From Bugulina stolonifera (Eukaryota; Bryozoa; Gymnolaemata; Cheilostomatida; Bugulidae), in assembly GCA_935421135.1 (NCBI GenBank), contig OW285191.1, positions 4,580,719 to 4,644,718 on the forward strand: a stretch of DNA of 64,000 nt. Direction: 5' to 3'. Each line of letters begins with the position of its first letter. Position 1 is the first letter of the stretch. The notes under the pieces were generated by a model that worked only from the letters and a program-made list of their open reading frames with translations, had not been told where the DNA came from and did not search any database. The position numbers and the translations under genes are program-made. This document shows, in pieces, positions 13,573 to 23,391 of the stretch.

Positions 13573-14095
13573 TCATGGGTGTCTCTAGTGTCAAGTTAAG
13601 AAGGGTACGGTACAGTGTAGATTCTCTGGATACTATATCCAAGTCTGCTTGTACGAGCTGGAGCTGTTGGGGGTGGTTTAGATGCTGGTTGGCTAGTTCG
13701 CGAAGAGCTATTTCTCGAGCATAGAGAGGTTCCAGGTGTTGGCGTAGAGTGTCCCCCACCTGTTGACGGTTGGCAAGGTAGTGAATCCGTGGCTTGAGTT
13801 CAGCAAGTTGTTGCATGAGTGACGGATCCGGAGATGCAGGACGTGTGGCATTCGGCTGAGTTAATACAGGAGATGCAGGAGGTGGGGACTGGACGGCAGG
13901 AGAGGCTGGAGAGGCTGGAGAGGCTCGGAGTAGGTCCCTGACAGGTGCATAAGGAGAGCAGTGTGGTGAGACCTCTAGTGTTGGCCTAGACTGCAGTGGC
14001 TCGACTAGCAGAACCGGGGAAGCTGTACAAGAAGCTGCACATGAGACCTTGGGTGGAGAGCCTTCATAGAGAGTGCCTGGCTGAGCAGCAGGCAT
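13568..14095 (-). CDS. second ORF of the retroelement (Gag tail?)
   Basis: A 175-residue frame, proline-rich at first (repeats of SPASPA type), then a leucine/glutamine-rich helical stretch (about 90-170) with no known domain. The same frame is open upstream across the end of the Gag frame, past 14190. It could therefore be reached by a ribosomal frameshift or a splice and form the C-terminus of a longer Gag rather than a separate protein. It ends a few bases before the purine tract. No enzyme motifs are seen. Confidence 0.55.
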   Translation of the reverse strand: MPAAQPGTLYEGSPPKVSCAASCTASPVLLVEPLQSRPTLEVSPHCSPYAPVRDLLRASPASPASPAVQSPPPASPVLTQPNATRPASPDPSLMQQLAELKPRIHYLANRQQVGDTLRQHLEPLYAREIALRELANQHLNHPQQLQLVQADLDIVSRESTLYRTLLNLTLETPMT

Positions 14096-14163
14096 ACTCT
14101 TCCTTGGAGCAGGCCTTGTCTTCCAAGAGGGTAGACGTCCACGTCGGCCAGGGGGACCGACAC

Positions 14164-17115
14164 TTACAGCGGAGGTACTAGCAGGGGTCGCCAGGGAGAA
14201 GGTCCAGCAGGAGTGGTAGGCGACAAGGAAGAGGAGGAGGTAGCATCAGAAGGTGTGGAGTCGGGTGTCCGTTCTGGAGATGGAGAAGGACTGTGCCGTC
14301 TTTTGGGAGGTCGCTTTCTTGCGGAGGAGGTACTAGGCAGGTAGACTGGCTTATTTGTCCCCGACTGTCCGTCCATGGTAGGACGACGTGGTAGGAATGG
14401 TGGGGGATCCTTTACGCCCCACCATTCCATGAGGGCCTCATAGCTGGGCCCGTCTGTGAGAAAGAGACGTTTCCCACAGATACTGGATCTCCGACTGAAG
14501 TGATGGCCTAGTGCATCACGGCTAACTGAGCTGCGTCCGCAGCGACAGTAGAAGCGGGCAAAGTGTTGCCAAATATGTATGTTCAGTCTCTTGAGGGTGC
14601 CGGAAAAACCACACTTTGCACATTTGAGGTTAGGTTGACTCCTTCTAGCCAAGTCGTCTCGGGCTTGTTGAGTGAAGGTACTAATCCACGGCTTAGTGGC
14701 TCCGGAATGCTGAGACGACTCTATGGGCAGCTTGTCAGTGAGTTTGTGCAGCTTAATTTTAGCTAGCTTCAGGGTAGAGGTAACAGGAGGTGGAGTAGGT
14801 GGAGGCGTGCCGTCTGGCGTGAGCGTCTTCCGTAGAGGAGATGCGTCTACAACACACAATTCATTTGATGTGTATCCTCCGCCTTCTAACTCATGCTCTT
14901 TCCTGTGGAAATGTTCAGGGGAATCCTCCTCTGTCCCGACTGGTCTATGCCGAGTGGGGAGGGAGAGAGAATTTATGCCTGACAGTCCCACAGGTGTTGA
15001 TTGTACCTCTAATTCTGATTTGGTCCTTACTGGTAACACTGAGATTTGCTTACCTTCAGCTGTGAAGACAGGCTGATTGGAGTGATCCGTACTGGAAGGA
15101 GTAGCCGTCTCGTCCATACGAGAATGAGAAAGGATACGAGTGCTGCTATTAGTTTCACCAGTGGCACCAACAAGAGTGCAGAGGTTGTCACATGTAGGGA
15201 TACATGTGCTTCGGTGAAGTGCTGGACGAGAAAGGACTACTCGTCTGTGAGCTGTCGTATTTATACTAGCCGAGGGATGAGCAATTGGCTCAATTGTAGG
15301 CAATGCCTCAGGCACATTTTCTTTGTTCGACTCGTCAAATAAGCGCGGGAACACGGCAATAGTTGCCTTCGATTGCTTCTTATCCGCTTCATGGGATTTC
15401 GAGAGTTTGGCAATCTGTATCTTCGGCTGAACTTGTTCGGCAATACTGAATTCCGTAAAAGAACTTTTCGCTCTTTGTATTTGAACTGCTGGCAGTATAG
15501 ATTGTATCTCCGTCGTAGGAATTATGTCATGGAGGTCGGCTACGCGATACTTCGCGTCCTCTGGATCATGTCGGGCTATTGAAACTTGAACAGTCTTTGA
15601 GAGGTTCAGAGGTAGCTCTTCTGTCTGGTCCAGCACGGTTTGCTCCGTGTCGATCCTCAAGCCGCGGACTTGGACTGTAGTGTCTGACAGTTCTACACAC
15701 GATAAGTCGTCCGTCGGGGTATACTGAATTTTGAAGGGAATCAGTTGCTGATTAGTGTCGGGTCTGGACGTGGCCAGATCCTGTTGGTCCTTCTGAGTTG
15801 AGGACAGGTCGGGTTTGCCTTGTGAGGTCTGGTCCGACTGGGCGGGACTTGTGAGTCGTCCTTTCAGCCTTGGGGGGTGATCTGTGGTCACTTCGGTTGT
15901 GTCCGGCTTCGAGTGGAGTCGTTTCTTGCCTGGTTTTGGCCTAGTGGGTATAGGTTCATCCACTGTGACGGGTGTGGGTGACACCGTCGGCCTAGAGTGT
16001 GATGGGCTAGTTACCCGTGGGGTTTTCTGTTTGGAGTGGCTACTCTTGTCTTTAGGCCTAGTGGGTATAGGTTCTTCCACTGGGACGGGTTCTGATGTGT
16101 CCGTCGGCCTCTGTGGACGACCATTGTGGTTTGGTCCACTCTTCTTAGGTTTGGCCTCAGTAGGAATGTGTTCATCTACTAGGACGGGTTCTGATATGCC
16201 CGTCGGCCTCGGTGGACGACCATTGTGGTTTGGTCCACTCTTCTTAGGTTTGGCCTCAGTAGGAATGGGTTCATATACTGGGACGGGTTCCGATGTGTCC
16301 GTCAGCCTTTGTGGACGACCATTGTGGTGCAGTCCACCTTCTCCTTGCTGGGCTCCAGTAGGAATGTGTTCATCTACTAGGACGGGTTCTGATATGCCCG
16401 TCGGCCTCGGTGGACGACCATTGTGGTTTGGTCCACTCTTCTTAGGTTTGGCCTCAGTAGGAATGGGTTCATATACTGGGACGGGTTCCGATGTGTCCGT
16501 CGGCCTCTGTGGACGACCATTGTGGTTTAGTCCACCTTCTCCTGGGTTGTCGTCTGTGTCGGCTACAGTAGGAATGGGGTCATCTACTGGGACGGGTTTC
16601 GGTGTGACCGTTGGTCCGTCATCCGCTTCTTGACATTTCTGTAGGAGGGTATGTAGGGCTTTCCGTAGGAGGTCGGCGGGAAGCTCCTCTTGTGGTTTTG
16701 GAGGGCTGGCCTTGCCATCCTTGTTACGTAGGAAGGCTGTTCCGGTTTCCAGTGCTTCCTCCATATCATCGGGCTGTAACCATGTGTAGTACCAGCGTAG
16801 GCCGCGGTTGTGGACTGTGAGGCAGAACTTCTCGACAGTCCACTCTTCCAAAGATGCAGGGGGTGCTCCTTCAAAGGCTGTTGCCATCAGTCTACGGATG
16901 AGAGCTGCATAGTCTCTGAGTGACGTGTGGGCTGGCTGTTCCAGGGTGGACAGCTTCCATCGGGCTTCTCTGGCAGTTAGTCCATACTGTACCCTCAGTC
17001 GGGAAAATATCTCTTCGACTGATCGGGGTCGTCCGCATTCTTGTGCGGGCCCGTGTAGGGCGGCTCTATGCCGTATGAGGCGTGCTCTGTCATTCCAGTT
17101 GCAGCGCTCTGCCAT
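14164..17115 (-). CDS. retrotransposon Gag-like polyprotein
   Basis: 983 residues from the first ATG of the long frame. The natural start is probably the ATG at 17232-17230, but codon 26 from there is a TGA (17157-17155), so this copy is broken near its N-terminus. Residues 1-130 resemble a Gypsy-type capsid: SLRDYAALIRRLM and a C-terminal helical region with LRWYYTWLQPDD. About 170-400 are proline-rich tandem repeats with a PVPVxEPIPT core. About 845-900 hold Cys/His clusters (CAKCGFSG...HIWQH, then CRCGRSS...GHH), which could be nucleic-acid-binding zinc fingers. The C-terminus is basic and serine-rich. Its GC-rich codon use is unlike the surrounding DNA. Assembly of particles and RNA packaging is inferred. 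Confidence 0.8.
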   Translation of the reverse strand: MAERCNWNDRARLIRHRAALHGPAQECGRPRSVEEIFSRLRVQYGLTAREARWKLSTLEQPAHTSLRDYAALIRRLMATAFEGAPPASLEEWTVEKFCLTVHNRGLRWYYTWLQPDDMEEALETGTAFLRNKDGKASPPKPQEELPADLLRKALHTLLQKCQEADDGPTVTPKPVPVDDPIPTVADTDDNPGEGGLNHNGRPQRPTDTSEPVPVYEPIPTEAKPKKSGPNHNGRPPRPTGISEPVLVDEHIPTGAQQGEGGLHHNGRPQRLTDTSEPVPVYEPIPTEAKPKKSGPNHNGRPPRPTGISEPVLVDEHIPTEAKPKKSGPNHNGRPQRPTDTSEPVPVEEPIPTRPKDKSSHSKQKTPRVTSPSHSRPTVSPTPVTVDEPIPTRPKPGKKRLHSKPDTTEVTTDHPPRLKGRLTSPAQSDQTSQGKPDLSSTQKDQQDLATSRPDTNQQLIPFKIQYTPTDDLSCVELSDTTVQVRGLRIDTEQTVLDQTEELPLNLSKTVQVSIARHDPEDAKYRVADLHDIIPTTEIQSILPAVQIQRAKSSFTEFSIAEQVQPKIQIAKLSKSHEADKKQSKATIAVFPRLFDESNKENVPEALPTIEPIAHPSASINTTAHRRVVLSRPALHRSTCIPTCDNLCTLVGATGETNSSTRILSHSRMDETATPSSTDHSNQPVFTAEGKQISVLPVRTKSELEVQSTPVGLSGINSLSLPTRHRPVGTEEDSPEHFHRKEHELEGGGYTSNELCVVDASPLRKTLTPDGTPPPTPPPVTSTLKLAKIKLHKLTDKLPIESSQHSGATKPWISTFTQQARDDLARRSQPNLKCAKCGFSGTLKRLNIHIWQHFARFYCRCGRSSVSRDALGHHFSRRSSICGKRLFLTDGPSYEALMEWWGVKDPPPFLPRRPTMDGQSGTNKPVYLPSTSSARKRPPKRRHSPSPSPERTPDSTPSDATSSSSLSPTTPAGPSPWRPLLVPPL
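15930..16600 (-). repeat. proline-rich coding tandem repeats in Gag
   Basis: About seven imperfect units coding for a PVPVxEPIPT core followed by basic and asparagine-rich linkers. Several neighbouring units are almost identical at the DNA level (for example around 16125-16260 and 16365-16500), so the array has expanded recently. Confidence 0.85.
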
Positions 17116-17549
17116 AGCGGTGAAGTCTTCTATGAAGAGTTCTACGTCCTCTTGTCAGTTGTAGCTGAGTGTTTTGAGGTCCTGCTCGGCTTGGTACATC
17201 ACCTGCTGAAGCAGGTTCCTTATTCGGTCCATGTCGGTAGGGTGTCGGGTAGTGAGTAAAACTTCTTTGGTTTGTTAGGCCGTGTCGGCCTAGTCGACGT
17301 ACTGAGTACCGTCAATCCGTTCTGGATCCGAAGTCGGTCTTTGATTGAAGATCCGGCGTAGGTCGGGCTACATCCAGCGGAACCACGAAAATTATGGGTG
17401 CACTTTAGCGTTTGTCACCTTCTCGTATCCAAGGTTCCCGGGTCCGAGTCCTTAATCGCCGTAGAAGTATTGAAGAATGAGGTCGGTCGGGTTACCCGAG
17501 GCCGAGGTCACCTTCCTTCACTTCGTATCGTAAGAGTACGACCTTAGAA

Positions 17550-17567
17550 TCCCACCGCTGCCACCAA
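17550..17567 (-). promoter_or_regulatory. tRNA primer-binding site
   Basis: Minus strand: one base after the 5' LTR comes TGGTGGCAGCGGTGGGA, starting with the TGG that pairs with tRNA CCA ends. The tRNA species was not identified. Confidence 0.65.
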
Positions 17568-18230
17568 TGTAATGGTTTCTGTGATTTGGTGCGGTCGTCC
17601 TTGGACGACTATCGACCCAGAAATGAAGTGCCTATGAGTGGTAATAGGACTTCGCATTACATGAAAGATCGAGCGGTCTCAGTAGCCCAAGAACTACTAA
17701 AGACGACCCATCTGGTCCCAAGTCTGACCTTCAGACTATACAATGAAAGAGAGTGATCCGACCTAGTAGGCGGTTCGCTAAGCGAATGACCTGACAAAAG
17801 GAAGTGAAAGTCTCTGTATCAAGTATAGATGTGTCTTTATTGAAAGCCAAGTGTAGACTGAGACAATGAACAGTAAAACAGTGCCCTTTATATAGTATAA
17901 GGACTTCCGGCCGACGTGACGTCGGGAAAAGACGACGTGTAGTCGTCCGGAAGTTGCGCAACAAGATGGCCGCCGGAAGCCCGACGGCCGACCCAAAATA
18001 GGTCGGGTTCTACAAAAGTTGCTTATAATGGTCCAATTCATGTACAAAATGAATATCAATGAATTCTGAAAGGTCGGGCCTCTGTACATGGGTATAAAAG
18101 GCATTAAAAGACTTAGATATAATCATATAATCATATACAACAATATAAGAGTAAAGTACAAGCAGATATATACATGTATGCACACAATAATGAGTGTCAG
18201 ATGTAAGATACGACTTGGCGTACCATCACA
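17568..18230 (-). repeat. 5' LTR of gag-only element
   Basis: Carries the element promoter on the minus strand: TATA (CTATATAAAGG near 17893) and AATAAA near 17838. Same length as the 3' LTR. Confidence 0.9.
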
Positions 18231-18234
18231 ATAT

Positions 18235-19041
18235 TGTAATGGTTTCTGTGATTTGGTGCGGCCGTCCTTGGACAACTATCGACCCAGAAATGAAGTGCCT
18301 ATGAGTGGTAATAGGACTTCGCATTACATGAAAGATCGAGCGGTCTCAGTAGCCCAAGAACTACCAAAGACGACCCATCTGGTCCCAAGTCTGACCTTCA
18401 GACTATACAATGAAAGAGAAAGATCCGACCTAGTAGGCAGTTCGCTAAGCGAATGACCTGGCAAAAGGAAGTGAAGATCTCTGTATCAAGTATAGATGTG
18501 TCTTTATTGAAAGCCAAGTGAAGACTGAGACAATGAACAGTAAAACAGTGCCCTTTATATAGTATAAGGACTTCCGGCCGACGTGACGTCGGAAAAAGAC
18601 GACATGTGGTCGTCCGGAAGTTGCGCAACAAGATGGCCGCCGGAAGCCCGACGGCCGACTCAAAATAGGTCGGGTTCTACAAAAGTTGCTTATAATGGTC
18701 CAATTCATGTACAAAATGAATATCAATGGATTCTGAGAGGTCGGGCCTCTGTACATGGGTATAAAAGGCATTAAAAAGACTTAGTAACATTCATGCAGTT
18801 ATATACAGTTATATAGTGGAACAATACATGAATAAGTAGTGAGTATGAGCACATGGAGACACGTATATAGACAGTAATTAATGGTTTGGACATGCAATAC
18901 AGTTAAAGGTAAGTATACGAACACTAATTATGAGAATGTGAGTGTCAGATGAGTAGCGCTATAACAACTACTGAGCACTTAAGGTGCGATGGAGCTTCGT
19001 CCGGGAGTTGGAGTCGTATACAAATGTCCTGTACCATCACA
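18235..19041 (-). mobile_element. third, adjacent LTR (variant B)
   Basis: TGTAATGG...CCATCACA, flanked by ATAT at 18231-18234 and 19042-19045. It shares the 4-bp ATAT with the full element on its left. Its distal part matches the solo LTR at 12051, not the LTRs of the adjacent element. Confidence 0.85.
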
Positions 19042-19045
19042 ATAT

Positions 19046-22003
19046 TATAGTCTATCTAGTATATACTACAAAATGTATATAGTATCTACTCTATATTTTC
19101 ATGCAAGTACTACTGTATATCTGTATCTACATGTACATGATTTGTATTAATAAGTAACATGGTTGAACATATTTATAATCTCAAACAGGTCTGGATGTAC
19201 ATGTAGGTCCATATAACAATTATTACATGCATATTATATTGCCACTTGTAATTTAAATATCAAAATTATTTTGCATGTATACATGTACATAATTATTATA
19301 CTAACAATATCTGCATAAGTATTTTATTGCTACAACATAGCCATTAGCCCTCAACAAGCTTTGGTGAGCAACTATAGGATTTTTTGTCTCAATATCCTCA
19401 CTCACAGCTTCCTTTGCTTGCTGTAATAGTCCCTGATTATACTGTATCATTCAATGGCTGGTCGTATTATTGAGAAAACCATAGGATTACATAAGCCAAA
19501 TAATTACAGAAAGCTCATAGCTGTGAGATTTTAGTGTAAGTATGGGGCACCTGGTAACTTCCCTACACAGGGCTATAATTAGAGAGCCAAGCTATGGCCT
19601 TCACACGTCATACAGGATGTGGACAACTTGGGACTTCCTTTGCCAGAACCCACTTTTCATGATAATTTTATATGCTGGCATATCCCAGCCCAAATTATTT
19701 TCAGAGTTTTAATAAAGTGAATATAGCAGCCTCAGGGCTTAAAGTTTAGATATACCAAACAAAATATTATCATTTCTGTAGCCCTTTAATGCAATTAATG
19801 TTGTTTCAATGGCAGATTACATTGGAACCAATCATATGTTGCTTTACAGATTACATTCAGTAAATATATACATTGTATATGGAAAACCATGCAGTAAAAT
19901 AAATTGTAGATACTACTTGTATTAAAAACTGCCATTGTGCAGACAACTCTCTATAGCATTATACGCACTGTATAATTGTGTCCCAATTATATTGTTGTAG
20001 GTATTATAATTACTATTTGGCGGATTTTTTCATCGTGTTGATTTTCTCTTTCGCTACATAATTATGCAAGACTATGGAAAAATTTGCTTTTTGATGCCAT
20101 TTATGTTTAATGTGCTGTCTGTCAACTAAATGCCAAGTACTAGACGAGTGCAACATAGAAACAAGTTAGCCAAGGCATTCATTCTAATTGCTGTATAACT
20201 ATTAAAGGAAGAGAAAATAACTCTAACTTATCCAGTGAATTTTACTTTGACACAATCTATGCGAACAATAACTCAGCATTGCAAAGTGCAGATGGCTACA
20301 AATGCTGTACAGAGGAGGCGAGGGGAGGAAGTAGAGGGGGTGGGGTACTATCCAAACTTGAACAGGAAGGTTAGAACATAGGGGTACAACATTACGTCCT
20401 TATCTTGCAACTTCTACAAATGAAGCTCTACAAGACAGATTGTGAGATACCCATACCCAAATTGTTCAATTATATCGAGAATATTGCAGCAGTTTATGGC
20501 ACCACTTTATGGCGGCTAGCTGTCCCAAGGTTACAGCACAATATGCAGTAGACTGTACATGTGTCAATGGGCTATGGCGTGCATGACCATGCTGTTGTTT
20601 TTGTTATCTACTAACGAACTGATAAGTTACGGTGTAGGTTACACATTTTCAGAATGAATGCACATCCCTTCATTCATGTGAGTCTGAGTCATAAGGCCAG
20701 CTGCTTGTAGCATAAAGTTATATTTCTAAACTGTAACTAAAGTTCAAAATTCAGAGACAGGATGTGTCCATGGAATAAGAAATACTGATATGGAACATTA
20801 TGATGAACACATACACAGTCAATATAACAACAAGTACAACAAGTACTTTCATTGTTGTTTGACATGGTAATGTAAGTCTCAATGAAGTTGAATGTATTAA
20901 AACCTCTAAATTTTAAATTGCTATTAAACTTTGAGTCACGTGTACAGGTCAGATATGATGGACTAAAAATAATACTACAATATAATGACTGCATAGTAAA
21001 TATAACTTTTATTTACATATACATGCAAGCAATATTTTTATAATGCACTTGTTATTGTTTTAACATGCAGGAAATATCATGTTTAGCTCAGCCGCAGGTT
21101 ATATCAAATTATTACATAAGTTGTGGTCTACTATTTTGTGCATATGATAACATATTCCTTAAGAGTTGTCTACTCCTGACATAATATATAGAATACTCAG
21201 GTAATGAATCCTAAACATGTTCCAGAGAAAACCTCTGCAGTCTGGAGATTTTGGTTTTGATGGATTTAAGTTGTTAACCAATCAGACATCAACATTCTTT
21301 AGCCCGAGCTCCTCGTGTTCACTAATTGACTGTGTCAATCAATATGAGCAAGTCAACCACCATTATCCAGGCCTTATACTAAATGACTTAGTCTACAGAC
21401 TGCTTTCGGTCATATCTGTGGATAACTCCCAACATTTTTTATACTCAGTGTGTAGATTATATACAAGTAGATTGTAAGTAAGTATCCAAATCATGATGTT
21501 TACATGATAGGCTTGTTTATCACAGTTTGGTGGAAACATTTCCGCATACCATAAATTAAGATAACTTCTAAAGAGGACTGCAGCACTTTGTGTTTGCTCA
21601 CTTACTTATTTTCGCACTCAAAAGATTTATTGTGTCAAATTGTTTTGGTCAATATTTTTGTGAATAGTTATTTTGACTACATACTTCATGCATTACTAAC
21701 ACACCAAGACATGACTCCAGTTATTTCAATTTGCAGTGAAGTCCAAGTGCTTTATTGATAAATGTATTATAGTACCTACAGCGTACATACATATTACATT
21801 GTATATTCAACATTTACAATGTATGTATACTTATTCATCAGCTACATGTACACAGTGTAGCACAAGTAATAGCCCTGTTACAGTATGAACCGCTTAGGAG
21901 TAATAGTAAACAGCAGATGGAAACTAACTGGTGCAGTGTAGCCCCTCATGTCACATTGCTACAGTGTATCTCCTATCATTACTACTTACACTGAGTGTAA
22001 AAG
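19046..22003. other. non-coding stretch, no gene supported
   Basis: AT-rich DNA. A plus-strand 86-residue frame at 21217-21477 and a minus-strand 85-residue frame at 20737-20994 were inspected. Neither shows a motif or convincing splice context. Confidence 0.5.
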
Positions 22004-22144
22004 CTTGTACCTGCGTACTTGTACCTGCACACTTGTACCTGCGTACTTGCACCTGCAAACTTAGTACTTGCGAACTTGTACCTGCAAACTTGCACCTGCG
22101 TACTTGTACTTGTGTAGGTGTACCTGCGGACTTGTACCTGCATG
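22004..22144. repeat. 14-15 bp minisatellite
   Basis: About ten copies of a CTTGTACCTGCRNA-type unit with many single-base variants. Confidence 0.9.
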
Positions 22145-22552
22145 TAAATCACATTCGTTACTCAGGCTAAATCTTACCAAAATTATTCTTACCAGCATTG
22201 GTAAATTTATTTACTAATTTGCAGATGCTTATACGTAATTTGATATAGAAAAGTTACATTTCACAGCAAAAGTACATGTATATCAGTATGTAAAATTATA
22301 AGATAAGAAGCAGTAATAAAGGGTTTTACCCAAAGATTTATAGCCCATCAGTAGTATAGTCAGTGCACTTCTAGACAGACACGCACTCATTGACCCCTGT
22401 TTTCAACCAATCACAAGCCGGTATTTCCGATTTCAACCAATCACAGAAGAGCACAAAAATTTTGCACACGACCTTGCCAAGGTCACCCCAAAATCCCCCC
22501 TTCTGATTGGTCGAAAAAACATTTGCACACTTGACCCCGAACCCGGCCACGA

Positions 22553-22906
22553 CCCCTTCCCTTCCTCCTTCCCACCCTCCTCCCCTCCCCCTCCCCCACC
22601 TCCCACTCCTCCCTCCTCCCCGCCACCGCCCTCGTCCCGTCCGCGCCACCGCCGTCGCCGCCGCCGCCACCGCCGCCCTCACCACCGCCGCCGCCGCCGC
22701 CACCACCACCGCCCTCACCACCGTCGCCGCCACCGCCGCCGCCGCCACCACCGCCACCACCACCACCGCCGCCACCACCACCACCGCCACCGCCGCCGCC
22801 GCCGCCACCACCACCACCACCGCCGCCGCCGCCGCCGCCGCCATCACCGTCATCACCGCCACCCCTCCTCCACCGCCGCCCACCCTCCCCACCCCGCAAC
22901 CCCCAC
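22553..22906. repeat. CCG/CCA trinucleotide low-complexity tract
   Basis: Runs of CCG and CCA with interspersed CCC/CTC. All frames stay open because the tract lacks stop codons, so the long alanine/threonine or glycine frames here are not evidence of a protein. Confidence 0.9.
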
Positions 22907-23085
22907 TCACCCGAACGACCAATCGTTTGAGGCGGTCAAGCCGCGTCCGCCCACGTTGCGTGCGGCGCCGACCGTACACGTGGAGGCGACGTCGGTGCCC
23001 CGTATCCACCGGGCCAAGCGACTAGGCAGCGGCCCGCCGCTTCTCCCGAGCCCTCCACTCGAAAAGCTTGTGATCTAAACGAGCG

Positions 23086-23285
23086 NNNNNNNNNNNNNNN
23101 NNNNNNNNNNNNNNNNNNNNNNNNNNNNNNNNNNNNNNNNNNNNNNNNNNNNNNNNNNNNNNNNNNNNNNNNNNNNNNNNNNNNNNNNNNNNNNNNNNNN
23201 NNNNNNNNNNNNNNNNNNNNNNNNNNNNNNNNNNNNNNNNNNNNNNNNNNNNNNNNNNNNNNNNNNNNNNNNNNNNNNNNNNNNN
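23086..23285. other. assembly gap (200 N)
   Basis: Exactly 200 N bases inside the GC-rich element. The round number suggests a scaffold placeholder, so the true length is unknown. Confidence 1.
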
Positions 23286-23391
23286 AGAGGACGGGTGGGG
23301 TGGTCGTCCGCCCGGGGAGTTTTTGGATCTAGGGCTAATAAGACGCGGAAATGACCGGGTGTCTGTGCAGATCTGCACTGACTATACTACT

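Larger units (their letters stand above)
12892..18230 (-). mobile_element. gag-only LTR retrotransposon
   Basis: Complete non-autonomous element on the minus strand. The two 663-bp LTRs (12892-13554 and 17568-18230) differ at only about ten sites by eye, so insertion is fairly recent. ATAT flanks both ends (12888-12891, 18231-18234). Next to the 5' LTR is a TGG-starting primer-binding site. Next to the 3' LTR is a purine tract, GTGAGGGGG. The 4-kb interior codes for a Gag-like protein and a small second frame; no protease, reverse transcriptase, RNase H or integrase is present. It must therefore depend on enzymes from another element. Confidence 0.9.
22350..23391. mobile_element. GC-rich element with terminal inverted repeats
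   Basis: The ends AGTAGTATAGTCAGTGCA (22350-22367) and its exact reverse complement (23374-23391) form an 18-bp inverted repeat. A further matching ACAGACAC block lies just inside on both sides. No clear target-site duplication was found. The interior is very GC- and CpG-rich, unlike the AT-rich flanks. It contains CCAAT boxes at 22407, 22437 and 22919 and an ATTGG at 22506, then a long CCG/CCA tract. A non-autonomous DNA transposon or foldback element is likely. A CpG-island promoter bounded by chance repeats is the alternative. Confidence 0.55.

Noticed and set aside
15884..16633. 249-residue plus-strand frame of glycine-rich repeats
   Set aside because: Antisense shadow of the Gag repeats; the minus-strand frame has capsid-like and zinc-cluster features.
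22371..23025. Long alanine/valine, glycine or threonine frames on both strands
   Set aside because: They come from the CCG/CCA trinucleotide tract, which has no stops in any frame.
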